From positions 19,936 to 83,935 of the forward strand of contig NZ_RDQR01000010.1 in NCBI RefSeq assembly GCF_003703835.1: 64,000 nucleotides of DNA. The letters are read 5' to 3'. The notes beneath the pieces are model-generated. The model worked only from the letters and a program-made list of their open reading frames with translations. It searched no databases and was not told the origin of the DNA. The stretch comes from Auritidibacter ignavus. GTDB lineage: Bacteria; Actinomycetota; Actinomycetes; Actinomycetales; Micrococcaceae. This document shows positions 1 through 9,027 of the stretch, piece after piece. Numbering within the stretch: the stretch's first letter is position 1; each line of letters begins with the position of its first letter. The position numbers were made by a program, and so were the translations under genes.

Positions 1-208
1 CCTTGAGCGTGTCAACCACGGTGGGTTGGACCAGCAGGCAGCCGACGACCACCAGGATCATGCCCAGTCCCCCGGCGGTACCGACGGCGGAGACGCGCAT
101 GAAGGGGTCGGTAAACCGCACCAGGCCCAGGGCTGCGGTGGCAAAAACCAGGGCCCCGAGCACGACGAAGACCTGGCCGAGAACGAAAGAGAAGGTGGTG
201 ATATCCAT
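1..208 (-). CDS. mrpG: Na+(K+)/H+ antiporter subunit G (MrpG/MnhG), 3' end outside window
   Basis: Last subunit of the multi-subunit Mrp cation/proton antiporter, a small membrane protein needed for assembly of the complex. The visible 69 codons start MDITTFSFVLGQVFVVLGAL and contain two hydrophobic segments around the family-typical VRFTDPFMRVSAVGTAGG stretch. Its ATG shares one base with the TAA stop of mrpF (TAATG), so the two are translationally coupled. The reading frame runs off the left edge, so the C-terminus is not seen. Identification rests on this sequence pattern and on its place after mrpF in the canonical A-C-D-E-F-G order. Confidence 0.9.
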   Translation of the reverse strand, partial: MDITTFSFVLGQVFVVLGALVFATAALGLVRFTDPFMRVSAVGTAGGLGMILVVVGCLLVQPTVVDTLK

Positions 209-486
209 TAGCGTTGCCCCCTGGTGAGTGCTCGACCCAGCGAGATGGCGGAGAGGAATCCGATCACCGAGGCTACCAGCACAATATCGAAGGTGAACTG
301 ACCGCCGAGTCGAACCCCAAAGATCGCGATCAGTCCGGCCACACCGAACATCAGCAAATCCCCGGCGATGGCACGGTCCGCTTCGGTCGGTCCTTTCAAC
401 ATGCGCCAGGTGGCCACCAGGGTCGAGACGATCAGTAGCGCAAAGGCGATGTCAAGACCGAGGAAATCGAGATTGATCAGGTCCAT
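208..486 (-). CDS. mrpF: Na+(K+)/H+ antiporter subunit F (MrpF/MnhF)
   Basis: 92-residue membrane subunit of the Mrp antiporter, with three predicted transmembrane segments and the conserved family stretch MLKGPTEADRAIAGDLL between the first two. The length matches the family. It lies six bases downstream of mrpE and overlaps mrpG by one base, inside a leftward operon. MrpF is a structural part of the complex and its absence abolishes antiport in characterised systems (family knowledge). Confidence 0.93.
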   Translation of the reverse strand: MDLINLDFLGLDIAFALLIVSTLVATWRMLKGPTEADRAIAGDLLMFGVAGLIAIFGVRLGGQFTFDIVLVASVIGFLSAISLGRALTRGQR

Positions 487-492
487 GATTGG

Positions 493-999
493 TTACCTCC
501 CGTCCTGTTCGGCCTCGGTGTCTTCGGCGAGGGCGCGCTCTCCAGCCTGAACTTCGGGATCGAAGAGTTCTTTGTAGAGTTCCGGGCCCGATCTCGGGTG
601 TTCGGGTCGGGGGTGATCGAAACCTTCGGGACGTTTGGCGCGGAGCATATGTTCTTCCATATCCCAGGACCCCTCGCGAATGGCGTCCGCATCTCCGTCG
701 TAGAGCGAGTGCACGTAGATCCAGCGCACCCCGTGGACGTCAATGGTGGTCCCCAGCGTCAGGGTTCCGGGGGTGATGGTAATCATCGAGGACAGCAATG
801 TGACTTCGAGTTCGGATTCGCACCGGGTCGGCACCCGGGCGATCCCAGAGTGGGCGTTGAGTCCGGGCGTGAGGTTATCGGCAATCACCGCCCAGTTGGC
901 GACGATCACTTCTTTGATGTACCACACCAACACGCAGATGAACCGGAAGGGCCAGCTGAAGTAGTCACCCACGCTGGCAGAACGTCGGGTCGTGATCAT
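493..999 (-). CDS. mrpE: Na+/H+ antiporter subunit E (MrpE/MnhE)
   Basis: 168-residue Mrp subunit E. It has an N-terminal hydrophobic region with the family signature FICVLVWYIKEVIVANWAV, followed by a cytoplasmic part with the usual sequence VTLLSSMITITPGTLTLG. The C-terminus has a charged extension of roughly 40 residues ending in a Glu/Asp-rich tail, typical of actinobacterial MrpE. The start overlaps the end of mrpD by four bases (ATGA type), indicating coupling. The protein acts in the membrane as an accessory subunit supporting antiport activity. Confidence 0.93.
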   Translation of the reverse strand: MITTRRSASVGDYFSWPFRFICVLVWYIKEVIVANWAVIADNLTPGLNAHSGIARVPTRCESELEVTLLSSMITITPGTLTLGTTIDVHGVRWIYVHSLYDGDADAIREGSWDMEEHMLRAKRPEGFDHPRPEHPRSGPELYKELFDPEVQAGERALAEDTEAEQDGR

Positions 1000-2663
1000 C
1001 CGTTCATCACCGCCTCGAGATAGTTGCTGGTATCGAGCAGGCCTTCGGCGGCCATTCCTGACAGGGTCAGTAGCAGCTGTGCGCCCAGGCCCAAGCAGAT
1101 GGTGAGTCCAGCGAGCACGATCGCTGGTAGCGACAGGTTCCAGCTAATGCGTTTTTTGGGCACGGTCGACCGGTCGGATTCGATAATGGTCATCGACTGT
1201 GTGAGAGTCTGGAACTGTGATTCGGAGGCCATATGGGCCAGTTGGGGGGTCCGCGAGTTCGGATCAGAGTAGGCCGAAGCGGTTGAGGCAATAATACGGG
1301 TCGCCGAGGGGGTGTTACGCGATTTCGACTTGGTCCGCTGGGCGGATTTTTCCCAGAACATCCCCGACCAGATCTTCAGCATCGATAGCAGCGTAACCAA
1401 CGAGACCACCACCATCACGACGACCGCGGCGATTTCGTCGGCTTCGACCGCTCCAAGGATCAGCAAGAACTTCGCCATAAATCCGGAGAACGGTGGGATC
1501 CCGGCCAATGACAGGGCAGCCACCAAGAAGGCTCCAGCCACCCAGGGTTCGGTACGTACGATTCCGCCCAGTGCACCGATCACACCGGTGCCGTAGCGGA
1601 CTTCCACGGCCCCGGTAGACAGGAACAGGCTGGCTTTGACGATCATGTGGTGCAACAGGTAGAAGATGCCGGCGGTCAGCCCCAATTCGGTGAACAATGC
1701 GACGCCGAGCAGGATGTAACCAATCTGGGAAACCATGTGGAAGGCCAAAATGGTGCGGGTGGTCTTCTCCCCTACCGCCCCGAGCACGCCGATGACCATA
1801 GTGAGGCAGAACAGCAATACTCCGACCCACAGAAAGCGGGTGTCGCCGTCGAAAATCACCGCGTACAGCCGGTAAATCGCATAGATGGCGACCTTGGTGT
1901 GTAGTCCGGAGAACAGCGCGGTGATCGCCGGTGAGGTGGCCGGGTAGGACCGGGCCAACCAGCCGTGCAGCGGGACGATGGCAGCTTTAATACCCAGCGC
2001 CAACAAACACACCGACGCGGCCATGGCCACCGTCCGGTCGGAGGACCCCAGGCTGGCCAGCACACCGATGTTCACGCTCCCGGCGGTGCCGTAGAGGAAA
2101 CCCACACCGATCATGTACAGCGTGGAGGTGAACAGGTTCAAGGTGACGTATAACCGGGCACCGTGAACGCGACGGGCCGGGGTCTGTCGGTTGGCCGAGA
2201 GGACATACAACCCATAAGACGGCAGAAGCATGACCTCAAGGAACACGAAGAGGTTGAACAAATCCGCGGTGAGAAATGCACCGTTGACGCCGGATCCCAG
2301 GATCAACACCAGGGGGGCAAAGAACATGGAGTTGGCCGCATAGGAGGCCAGCGCGAACCAGGTACAACAAACCGTCAGGATGCTGGTGACCGTCAGCATC
2401 AGGGCCGAAAACATATCGGCCACAAACGGAATGCCGACACCATAGGGCCATAACCCCACCGAGTGGCCCAGCGCATCCGGGTGATCGGGGTGGGCAAAGT
2501 AGGCCACCAAGTAGACCGAGAAGGCCAGGATCACGAGCTGGGTGATCATCATCACCCAGGCGTGTAGTTTCAGCCGGTTACCGACCACCGCCAGGGCCCC
2601 GCCGACCAGTAGTGGAACCGCGACCATCATCGGCAACAGCATCTCCAGCACGTTTTGGCTCAT
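996..2663 (-). CDS. mrpD: Na+/H+ antiporter subunit D (MrpD/MnhD) with a polar insertion
   Basis: 555-residue polytopic proton-translocating subunit homologous to NuoM/NuoN of complex I (Proton_antipo_M family). Recognisable core features are the lysine- and histidine-bearing helices around GIKAAIVPLHGWLARSYP and LLHHMIVKASLFLSTGAV. It is longer than usual: about residues 438-505 form a hydrophilic Ser/Thr/Lys-rich stretch (EKSAQRTKSKSRN to VPKKR) between the penultimate and last helices, which I would not expect in a standard MrpD of about 500 residues. The frame stays open through the insertion, so the gene looks functional. It overlaps both neighbours by four bases. Confidence 0.93.
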   Translation of the reverse strand: MSQNVLEMLLPMMVAVPLLVGGALAVVGNRLKLHAWVMMITQLVILAFSVYLVAYFAHPDHPDALGHSVGLWPYGVGIPFVADMFSALMLTVTSILTVCCTWFALASYAANSMFFAPLVLILGSGVNGAFLTADLFNLFVFLEVMLLPSYGLYVLSANRQTPARRVHGARLYVTLNLFTSTLYMIGVGFLYGTAGSVNIGVLASLGSSDRTVAMAASVCLLALGIKAAIVPLHGWLARSYPATSPAITALFSGLHTKVAIYAIYRLYAVIFDGDTRFLWVGVLLFCLTMVIGVLGAVGEKTTRTILAFHMVSQIGYILLGVALFTELGLTAGIFYLLHHMIVKASLFLSTGAVEVRYGTGVIGALGGIVRTEPWVAGAFLVAALSLAGIPPFSGFMAKFLLILGAVEADEIAAVVVMVVVSLVTLLSMLKIWSGMFWEKSAQRTKSKSRNTPSATRIIASTASAYSDPNSRTPQLAHMASESQFQTLTQSMTIIESDRSTVPKKRISWNLSLPAIVLAGLTICLGLGAQLLLTLSGMAAEGLLDTSNYLEAVMNG

Positions 2664-3145
2664 TTCTCGCCTCCTGTGGGACGCTGTGTGCCGGCCTGCT
2701 GGGACTGCTCAGCGGCTTGTTGGGCCGAGCGGGCTTGGTCGTTGGCCTCTTCCTGGGCGTGCAAGACTTCCAAGGTGTGAGTGGCCGTGCCCGGGATGGT
2801 GGCGTCAGAGACCGCCTCTGCTGTGGTGTCCAGAGTCTCGGTGCGACCGGCAGTACGGTCACCTCGGTCACCGGTGACCGCGAGGACGAGCATGAATACC
2901 GTGATGGAGAAGGCAATCACGATCGCGGTGAGCACCATGGCTTGAGGCAAAGGGTCGGCGGCCAGTTCGGGGTCAACCTCGCCGAAGGGCTCGTGACGTC
3001 GGGACGCGCCACCGGCAGCCATCAGCACCAAGTTTCCGGCGTGGCCAAGCAGGATGAAGCCCAGAATGATGCGCAACATTTCTCGTTTGGTGAACAGGTA
3101 CACGGCCCCTGCCACAAGGAGGCCAACGGTTAGTGCCAGGGTCAT
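2660..3145 (-). CDS. mrpC: Na+/H+ antiporter subunit C (MrpC/MnhC)
   Basis: 161-residue homologue of complex I subunit NuoK. Three transmembrane segments fill residues 1-95, with the family sequence REMLRIILGFILLGHAGNLV and the segment MVLTAIVIAFSITVFMLVLAV. After the last helix there is a long polar Gln/Ala/Glu-rich tail of about 65 residues that is cytoplasmic by prediction and varies among actinobacteria. It overlaps mrpA and mrpD by four bases on either side, so the operon is tightly coupled. Confidence 0.93.
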   Translation of the reverse strand: MTLALTVGLLVAGAVYLFTKREMLRIILGFILLGHAGNLVLMAAGGASRRHEPFGEVDPELAADPLPQAMVLTAIVIAFSITVFMLVLAVTGDRGDRTAGRTETLDTTAEAVSDATIPGTATHTLEVLHAQEEANDQARSAQQAAEQSQQAGTQRPTGGEK

Positions 3146-6100
3146 CGTTTCACCTGCCGATCGTGTGAGGGGTTTGCATCAGTGTCTGGTTGCCGGGACC
3201 GCGATTCAGTCCGGATCCGCTGTGAGGGGAGCACTCCGGTGGTCGGGTGGGGGTCCGGGGGTGGAGGTAATTGTTGTCCCAGAGCGCCGTCATCGCGGGG
3301 TTGATCCATACCCAACAGGTTGAAAGCCATGAGGATCAAGCCCAGCACCGCCAAGTAGACCCCCAGATCGAAGATCAGCGCGGTGTTGAGGTGCAGGCCA
3401 AATACATCGGCGTGTAGTGGGGTGAGGAAGGATCCTTCGAGCATGCCCCAGATACCGGTGAGCACACCGACGACCACGCCGGTACCGATCAGCGTGATAT
3501 AAGGCCAGCGCACAGGAGCGCGTTGATCGGAGGAAGCGACCAGGTACAGCAACGAGAACCCGGCCCCGGCCAGTAGCGCGGCAATGAATCCGCCGCCGGG
3601 TTCGTTATGGCCACGGACCAGCGTGACCAGGGAGAGCACCATCATCACCGGGACGGCGATCTTGGTGAAGCTGCGCAGATACGCCAGATTCACGTGAGGG
3701 TGCGACAGTGGCGAGGTGCTAGAGGCTGCTGATTGCAACACCGGGTCGGGCTTGCGTGAGGCCAACAGTGCCGCCACGCCGATACCGGCCACACCGAGTA
3801 CCGTGAGCTCGCCCAGGGTGTCTAGCGCACGGAATTCGACGAGGATGGTATTGACGATATTGTCGCCGCCGGTGATCTCAGTGGCTTCGGTGGCGTAATA
3901 GGATCCCACATCAGACAGTTCGCGTCGGCCGGTCAGGGCAAAGACGCCAAGGAAGGCGGCGCCACCAGCGCCCAGGGCCGCGATGGCGGCCGGTAGGGCC
4001 TGGCGCAGCGAGGTCGTAGAGAATCGTTGGGGCAACCGTTTGAGCAGTAGCACCATGACCACCACGGTGAGGATCTCGATCAGCAGCTGGGTCAGGGCAA
4101 CATCGACCGAGCCCAGGTTGAAGAACCACAGCGTGGTGGTGAAGCCGACCACGCCAACAACCACCAGGGCTGAAATGCGGGTTTGGGTTCTGATGGTAGC
4201 GAATACACCGACCCCGGTCAGCAACACCAGTGCCCAGTCCAGGGGCAGATCGAGACCATCGACTTGGTCGGGTAGGTGGCCCGGGAGTGTGAAAAGTCCG
4301 ATGACGGCCAGGGCAATGACTGCCACAGCGGGCACGATCAGGTGGCGTCCTGGGTTTTGTCCGGAGGTCCAGGCACCCACACGGGCACCGAAGTCTATGA
4401 GTCCTTCACGCAGGGCTTCGACCACGCCGAGTCCGGAAACGGGAATCCCGCGCGGAACCAGGAATGCTTCGATCTCTGGCATCTTCCAGACCGCGATCAC
4501 ACCGCCGATGATGACCAGCACGGATAGCCCCAGGGCGGGGGTGAACCCGTGCCAGAGCGCAGAGTGGACTTCGGTGTAGCTGCCGACGGCCTCGGAGACA
4601 GCAGCGGTGGCGAGTTGATCGGTGAGCCCGGGAGCCAGCCCGAGGACGACGCCGGCCAGCGAGACGATCATCGGGAAGATCCAGAAGGTGATCTTGCCAT
4701 CTTTAACGGTGCGGATATCGGCCGAGGAGCCCCGCGGGGTGTTCAGCCAGCCACGGGGTGAACGGTAGTTACCGAAGGCGCCCCAGACCAGTCGGCCCGA
4801 GTAAGCGAAGGTGCAGATGGCTGCCACGACGATTGCCACGGTCAGGGCCACGTGTAATTCGCCGGGGAGGTTTGTTTCGATCAGTGCGTCGAACAGGGTT
4901 TCTTTGGACACGAACCCGAACAGCGGTGGCAGACCGGCCATGGAGGCGGCAGCGACGGTGAGCACGGTGAGAGTGGCCGGCATGTTCACATCGCGGGAGG
5001 CCAGCATGCGCATATCGCGGGTGCCGGCTTGGTGGTCGATGATGCCAACGGAGAGGAATAAAGCGGATTTAAACAGGGCGTGGGCCATGGTGTGTAGCAC
5101 CGCGGCGGTGATCGCCAGTGGGGTGCCGACACCGATAAGCATCACCAGATAGCCCAGCTGGGACATGGTGGAGTAGGCCAACAGTTCTTTCAGGTCGTAC
5201 CGACGCAGGGCGCCGAAAGCACCGAACAGACACGTGATGGTTCCCAGCAACACCAGCAACAGGGTCCACAGTCCATGCCCGGCCAGTGCTGGCGAGAACA
5301 GCAACAGGAGATAGACCCCCGCCTTGACCATCGCGGCCGCGTGCAGGTAAGCAGACACCGGGGAGATGGCCACCATGGAGTCGGGCAACCAGGCTTGGAA
5401 GGGGAACTGCGCAGATTTGGTCAGTGCTGCCATCGCCAGCAGTACCACCACGCTGGTGGTGATGCCGGGACGGGTCCAGATCTCGGAGGCTAATACCTCG
5501 GTGATCACGGTGGTTCCGGCCGCTACGGTCATCACACACACCGCAGCCAGCAGGCACAGTCCTCCGGCCACGGTGACCAGTAATGTGCGGATGGCCGGCT
5601 GGTGGGCATGCGGGCCGGAGCGGGCGATGAGGAAGAAGGAACAGAAGGTGGTGCCTTCCCAGGCGATGTAGAAGACCAGCAGGTCGTTGGACAGTACCAA
5701 CACCAGCATGGCCAGCGCGAAGGCTGACATCGTCAGATAGAAGGAGACGAGTTTTGTTGAGCCCAAATACCGTGGCGAGTAGAACAGCACTCCGGCCCCG
5801 ATGAGCAACACCAGCAGAGAGAACAGCAGGGAGAGACCGTTGAGTCGGAGGTGGAAGCCGATTTCGAGCAGGCCCGGGATCCAGGGATAATACTCGATCA
5901 CCTCACCGCCGGGACTGATGATGTAGGCGCTCATCAACAGGACGGCGGCCGCCAGCAGCGGCAGGCATAATACCCATCCGGCGTTGCGACCGAGCCATTG
6001 CGATAATGGGCCGGCGCTGATCACGCCAAGAAGGACCAGGATGACGGAGGCCAGAAGCACGAAGGAAGTTACCTTTATCGTTGGGGGCAGGGATGAGAAA

Positions 6101-6147
6101 ACCTGCAGGAACCGGAATGGTCCGGGCCCCGCAGCGGGGATGGCCAT
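3142..6147 (-). CDS. mrpA: Na+/H+ antiporter subunit A, fused A-B type (MrpA/MnhA)
   Basis: 1001-residue large subunit, first gene of the Mrp operon. The N-terminal two thirds is a NuoL-like proton channel (Proton_antipo_N and _M) with motifs such as LVFYIAWEGTTFCSFFLI and ALTKSAQFPFQAWLPDSM. The region after about residue 640 carries the MrpA C-terminal helices (SVDVALTQLLIEILTVVVMV), and from about residue 830 an MrpB-like domain (FTKIAVPVMMVLSLVTLVRG; GHNEPGGGFIAALLAG). That explains why there is no separate mrpB. A proline-rich polar tail follows. The complex expels Na+ or K+ in exchange for H+ and supports salt and alkali tolerance. Confidence 0.95.
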   Translation of the reverse strand: MAIPAAGPGPFRFLQVFSSLPPTIKVTSFVLLASVILVLLGVISAGPLSQWLGRNAGWVLCLPLLAAAVLLMSAYIISPGGEVIEYYPWIPGLLEIGFHLRLNGLSLLFSLLVLLIGAGVLFYSPRYLGSTKLVSFYLTMSAFALAMLVLVLSNDLLVFYIAWEGTTFCSFFLIARSGPHAHQPAIRTLLVTVAGGLCLLAAVCVMTVAAGTTVITEVLASEIWTRPGITTSVVVLLAMAALTKSAQFPFQAWLPDSMVAISPVSAYLHAAAMVKAGVYLLLLFSPALAGHGLWTLLLVLLGTITCLFGAFGALRRYDLKELLAYSTMSQLGYLVMLIGVGTPLAITAAVLHTMAHALFKSALFLSVGIIDHQAGTRDMRMLASRDVNMPATLTVLTVAAASMAGLPPLFGFVSKETLFDALIETNLPGELHVALTVAIVVAAICTFAYSGRLVWGAFGNYRSPRGWLNTPRGSSADIRTVKDGKITFWIFPMIVSLAGVVLGLAPGLTDQLATAAVSEAVGSYTEVHSALWHGFTPALGLSVLVIIGGVIAVWKMPEIEAFLVPRGIPVSGLGVVEALREGLIDFGARVGAWTSGQNPGRHLIVPAVAVIALAVIGLFTLPGHLPDQVDGLDLPLDWALVLLTGVGVFATIRTQTRISALVVVGVVGFTTTLWFFNLGSVDVALTQLLIEILTVVVMVLLLKRLPQRFSTTSLRQALPAAIAALGAGGAAFLGVFALTGRRELSDVGSYYATEATEITGGDNIVNTILVEFRALDTLGELTVLGVAGIGVAALLASRKPDPVLQSAASSTSPLSHPHVNLAYLRSFTKIAVPVMMVLSLVTLVRGHNEPGGGFIAALLAGAGFSLLYLVASSDQRAPVRWPYITLIGTGVVVGVLTGIWGMLEGSFLTPLHADVFGLHLNTALIFDLGVYLAVLGLILMAFNLLGMDQPRDDGALGQQLPPPPDPHPTTGVLPSQRIRTESRSRQPDTDANPSHDRQVKR

Positions 6148-6530
6148 CGGTCTACGTGGGCGGTAACCCGGACAGCATTTGACCCCACTGGGTGATGTGC
6201 CCGTTCGTCCCGGAATGCAAAAGCACCCAACGAATAGGAAGGAACCCGGGATGGGAGCGGCCGTACTGAGCTGGCTGTGGCATGACTCCCCCTCCGAGTA
6301 TCAGACTGTGTGTTGGTGTGACGTGTGGGTGCCAGTGATGGTCATTCCGATGATCTATTTTAAACCAGGTGACCTGGAACCTCCAGGTAACCAGCAACAT
6401 CATCCTTCCCTGCTTGCAGGAGACAGTCAAACACAGGCTGGCCCCGTGTCGGGGTGATGTCATAAGCACCGATGTAGCACGGGTAGGGTGCGGTGGTAAA
6501 CGCGGAGAGACCGCTGAGAACAGTGGAGAG
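6148..6530. other. Intergenic region upstream of the mrp operon
   Basis: 383 bases without a credible gene between the mrpA start and tRNA-Leu. Short open frames here have no recognisable protein features. The region should contain the mrp promoter, reading leftward, but I cannot place a convincing -35/-10 pair. It contains an inverted repeat at 6365-6392, listed separately. Confidence 0.6.
6365..6392. promoter_or_regulatory. Inverted repeat, candidate operator upstream of mrpA
   Basis: Arms GGTGACCTGGA (6368-6378) and TCCAGGTAACC (6382-6392) pair with one mismatch around a three-base centre. The left half is itself part of a 13-base palindrome, CCAGGTGACCTGG (6365-6377). It lies about 220 bases before the mrpA start. 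It could be a regulator site or a small hairpin; nothing ties it to a named regulator. Confidence 0.35.
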
Positions 6531-6615
6531 TGGTGCCCGAAGTGGGACTCGAACCCACACATCTTGCGATACCGCATTTTGAGTGCGGCGCGTCTACCAA
6601 TTCCGCCATTCGGGC
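6531..6615 (-). tRNA. tRNA-Leu (anticodon CAA)
   Basis: On the minus strand the sequence folds as a cloverleaf with acceptor GCCCGAA pairing TTCGGGC, an encoded CCA end (6531-6533), T-loop GGTTCGAGTCC and a long class II variable arm. The anticodon stem CCGCA/TGCGG encloses loop CTCAAAA, giving anticodon CAA for the UUG codon. Length with CCA is 85. Confidence 0.95.
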
Positions 6616-6778
6616 TGGCACTCGACCCATATTACACACAATTCTGCCTGGGAAAGAAATTCTGAACACGGTGAGAGCGGTGTCTCACGAGCTGGTGAAC
6701 AGGTTGCGTAGAATAGTGACTCGGTACACATCAGCGGTCGCTTGACCGGGGTCAACGCCACGATGGTTGGAGGATGTT

Positions 6779-7420
6779 ATGACGTCTGAGCAAGACACCG
6801 GACAGCTGGGTTTGCCACGCCAGACCCGTCGTATTGTCGTGGCCGAGGACGAGACCATTATTCGACTCGATATTGTCGAAACGCTCGAAGGCCTCGGGTA
6901 CGAGGTGGTCGGTCAAGCCGAGAACGGACAACGTGCCATTGATCTCACCCGGCAACACCAACCGGATGTGGTGCTGATGGATATTTCGATGCCGGTGGTG
7001 GATGGGATTGTCGCAACCCGTGAGATCTGTGCCGAGAAACTCGCTCCGGTGGTGATTCTCACCGCGCTGCCGCAACGGGAGTTAATAATTCAAGCCACTG
7101 AGGCCGGTGCGATGGCGTATTTGGTCAAGCCGTTCAAGGAGCAGGACCTCGTACCGGCCATTGAGTTGGCGGCAGCCCGGTTTGATCAAATGCAAGCTTT
7201 GGCCAATGAGGTGTCGGATATCACCGAGCGGTTTGAAACCCGCAAAATGGTTGATCGTGCTAAGACGTGGCTGATGGAGACATTGGGACTAACGGAGCCG
7301 GAGGCCTTCCGGTGGATCCAGAAGACCTCCATGGACCGGCGACTGACGATGCATCAGGTAGCTGCGACCGTCGTTGAACAGATGAACTCCAGTCGCGGGG
7401 TGCAAGACCCCAAGGACTGA
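6779..7420 (+). CDS. pdtaR: ANTAR-domain response regulator (PdtaR-like transcription antiterminator)
   Basis: 213-residue two-component response regulator that binds RNA. The receiver domain (about 17-130) has the acidic pair E23-D24, phospho-acceptor D68 in VVLMDISMPVVDG, T95 and K117 in AYLVKPF. The C-terminal ANTAR domain (about 150-205) includes LGLTEPEAFRWIQKTSMDRR, the hallmark of antitermination regulators such as mycobacterial PdtaR, which pairs with the kinase PdtaS. A TTG start four codons upstream is possible, but the ATG here has a GGAGG ribosome site (6769-6773) at good spacing. No histidine kinase gene is adjacent. It converges with pyk, with only 15 bases between stops. Confidence 0.93.
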   Translation: MTSEQDTGQLGLPRQTRRIVVAEDETIIRLDIVETLEGLGYEVVGQAENGQRAIDLTRQHQPDVVLMDISMPVVDGIVATREICAEKLAPVVILTALPQRELIIQATEAGAMAYLVKPFKEQDLVPAIELAAARFDQMQALANEVSDITERFETRKMVDRAKTWLMETLGLTEPEAFRWIQKTSMDRRLTMHQVAATVVEQMNSSRGVQDPKD

Positions 7421-7435
7421 GAGCTCACGGTGGGT

Positions 7436-8938
7436 TTAGAGCGGTGACCAGCCTGATATCTGATCCATACGGTGACGTGGTGCGGGACTGACCGGTTCTT
7501 GACTGGTCTCGACGCTGCCCTCGGAAGTGACATCCCCAAGGCAGTGGACCTTGAGCATATTGGTGGTCCCGGGCTTACCGGGAGGTGAGCCCGCCACAAT
7601 GATCACAAGTTCGCCGGGTTCAGCGACCCCTTCCCGGATCAGCTCAGCATCCACTTGGGCCGTCATTTGGTCAGTGGAATTCACGAAGGGCACGATCCGC
7701 GGTGTGACACCCCAGGTCAGGCACAGCTGGTTGTGAGTCTGGTCGGAGTGGGTGAAGGCATATATCGGCTGTTCGGGACGCAACCGGGACAGCCGATGGG
7801 CGGAGTCTCCCGATTGGGTGAAACACACCAGGTTGGTGATTTCTAGCCGTTCGGCGATATTCACGGCCGCCCGAGTCACCGCACCGCCCCGGGTGCGGGG
7901 TTTAGAGCCTAGCGGGGCGATGCGTTCCAGACCGTGGACTTCGGTGGAGGTGATGATCTCGGACATGGTGCGCACGGTTTCGACTGGGTATTTACCAATC
8001 GAGGTCTCACCCGATAGCATCACAGCATCGGCACCGTCGAGGACCGCGTTGGCACAGTCGGAGGCTTCGGCACGTGTGGGGCGTGGGTTCTCAATCATTG
8101 ATTCCAGCACCTGAGTCGCCACGATGACGGGCTTGGCCCAGCGACGAGCCATTTCAATGGCTCGTTTCTGGACCACGGGCACATCTTCCAAGGGCAACTC
8201 CACGCCCAGGTCACCGCGGGCAACCATGATCGCGTCGAAGGCATCAACGATGTCTTGGAGATTATCAATCGCCTGGGGCTTTTCGAGCTTGGCGATAACT
8301 GGGATTCGGCGCTGTTTTTCATCCATGATCTGATGAACCAGCTCGATATCAGCAGCGTTGCGCACAAAGGACAGCGCGATCATATCCACGCCGGTGTCCA
8401 ACGCCCACCGCAGATCTTCTTGGTCTTTGTCTGTCAGGGCCGGGACATTGACCGCCACTCCAGGGAGGTTGATACCTTTGTGGTTGGAAATCTCGCCTCC
8501 GACCATGACCTCACAGATCACCTCGGTATCAGTCACCTCAGTGGCGCGCAACTGAATCTTACCGTCATCGACCAGCAATTGGTCTCCGACCGACACGTCG
8601 GCGGGCAATCCTTTGAAGGTCGTGGACACCTTTTCTGCGGTGCCGGGCACATCGTCGGTCGTGATGGTGAAGCTCTGTCCAGCGGTGAGCTCATGAGGAC
8701 CGTTCTCGAAGGTGCCGGTCCGGATCTTTGGCCCTTGCAGGTCGGCAAAAATCGCCACCGGTTGATTCAGGTCCGTAGCCGCCTGGCGGATTGTGTCGTA
8801 GGTTTCACGGTGGATCTGGTGGTCACCGTGACTCATGTTCAGCCGGGCCACGTCAACGCCTGCTTCTAGCAGCTGGCGGGTCGTGTGATAGCTGGCGGTC
8901 GAAGGTCCGAAGGTGGCGACAATTTTTGCATGTCTCAT
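7436..8938 (-). CDS. pyk: Pyruvate kinase
   Basis: 500-residue glycolytic enzyme converting phosphoenolpyruvate and ADP to pyruvate and ATP in the cytoplasm. It starts MRHAKIVATFGPS and shows substrate and metal residues in VARLNMSHG, the catalytic lysine region PVIAKLEKPQAI, and the metal-binding signature IMVARGDLGVELP. The B domain (about 70-170) and C-terminal allosteric domain (about 350-480) are both present, and the length is typical. It is the last leftward gene after lgt, separated from it by about 90 bases, so a shared transcript is possible but not shown. Confidence 0.97.
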   Translation of the reverse strand: MRHAKIVATFGPSTASYHTTRQLLEAGVDVARLNMSHGDHQIHRETYDTIRQAATDLNQPVAIFADLQGPKIRTGTFENGPHELTAGQSFTITTDDVPGTAEKVSTTFKGLPADVSVGDQLLVDDGKIQLRATEVTDTEVICEVMVGGEISNHKGINLPGVAVNVPALTDKDQEDLRWALDTGVDMIALSFVRNAADIELVHQIMDEKQRRIPVIAKLEKPQAIDNLQDIVDAFDAIMVARGDLGVELPLEDVPVVQKRAIEMARRWAKPVIVATQVLESMIENPRPTRAEASDCANAVLDGADAVMLSGETSIGKYPVETVRTMSEIITSTEVHGLERIAPLGSKPRTRGGAVTRAAVNIAERLEITNLVCFTQSGDSAHRLSRLRPEQPIYAFTHSDQTHNQLCLTWGVTPRIVPFVNSTDQMTAQVDAELIREGVAEPGELVIIVAGSPPGKPGTTNMLKVHCLGDVTSEGSVETSQEPVSPAPRHRMDQISGWSPL

Positions 8939-9027
8939 AGCTTTAACCCTAGGACTGATGGGTAGAGAAAAGAAACGCTTCAGTGACGGATGTTTCGCCG
9001 CACTGATGCTGTTGCCGACGCGCGGGT

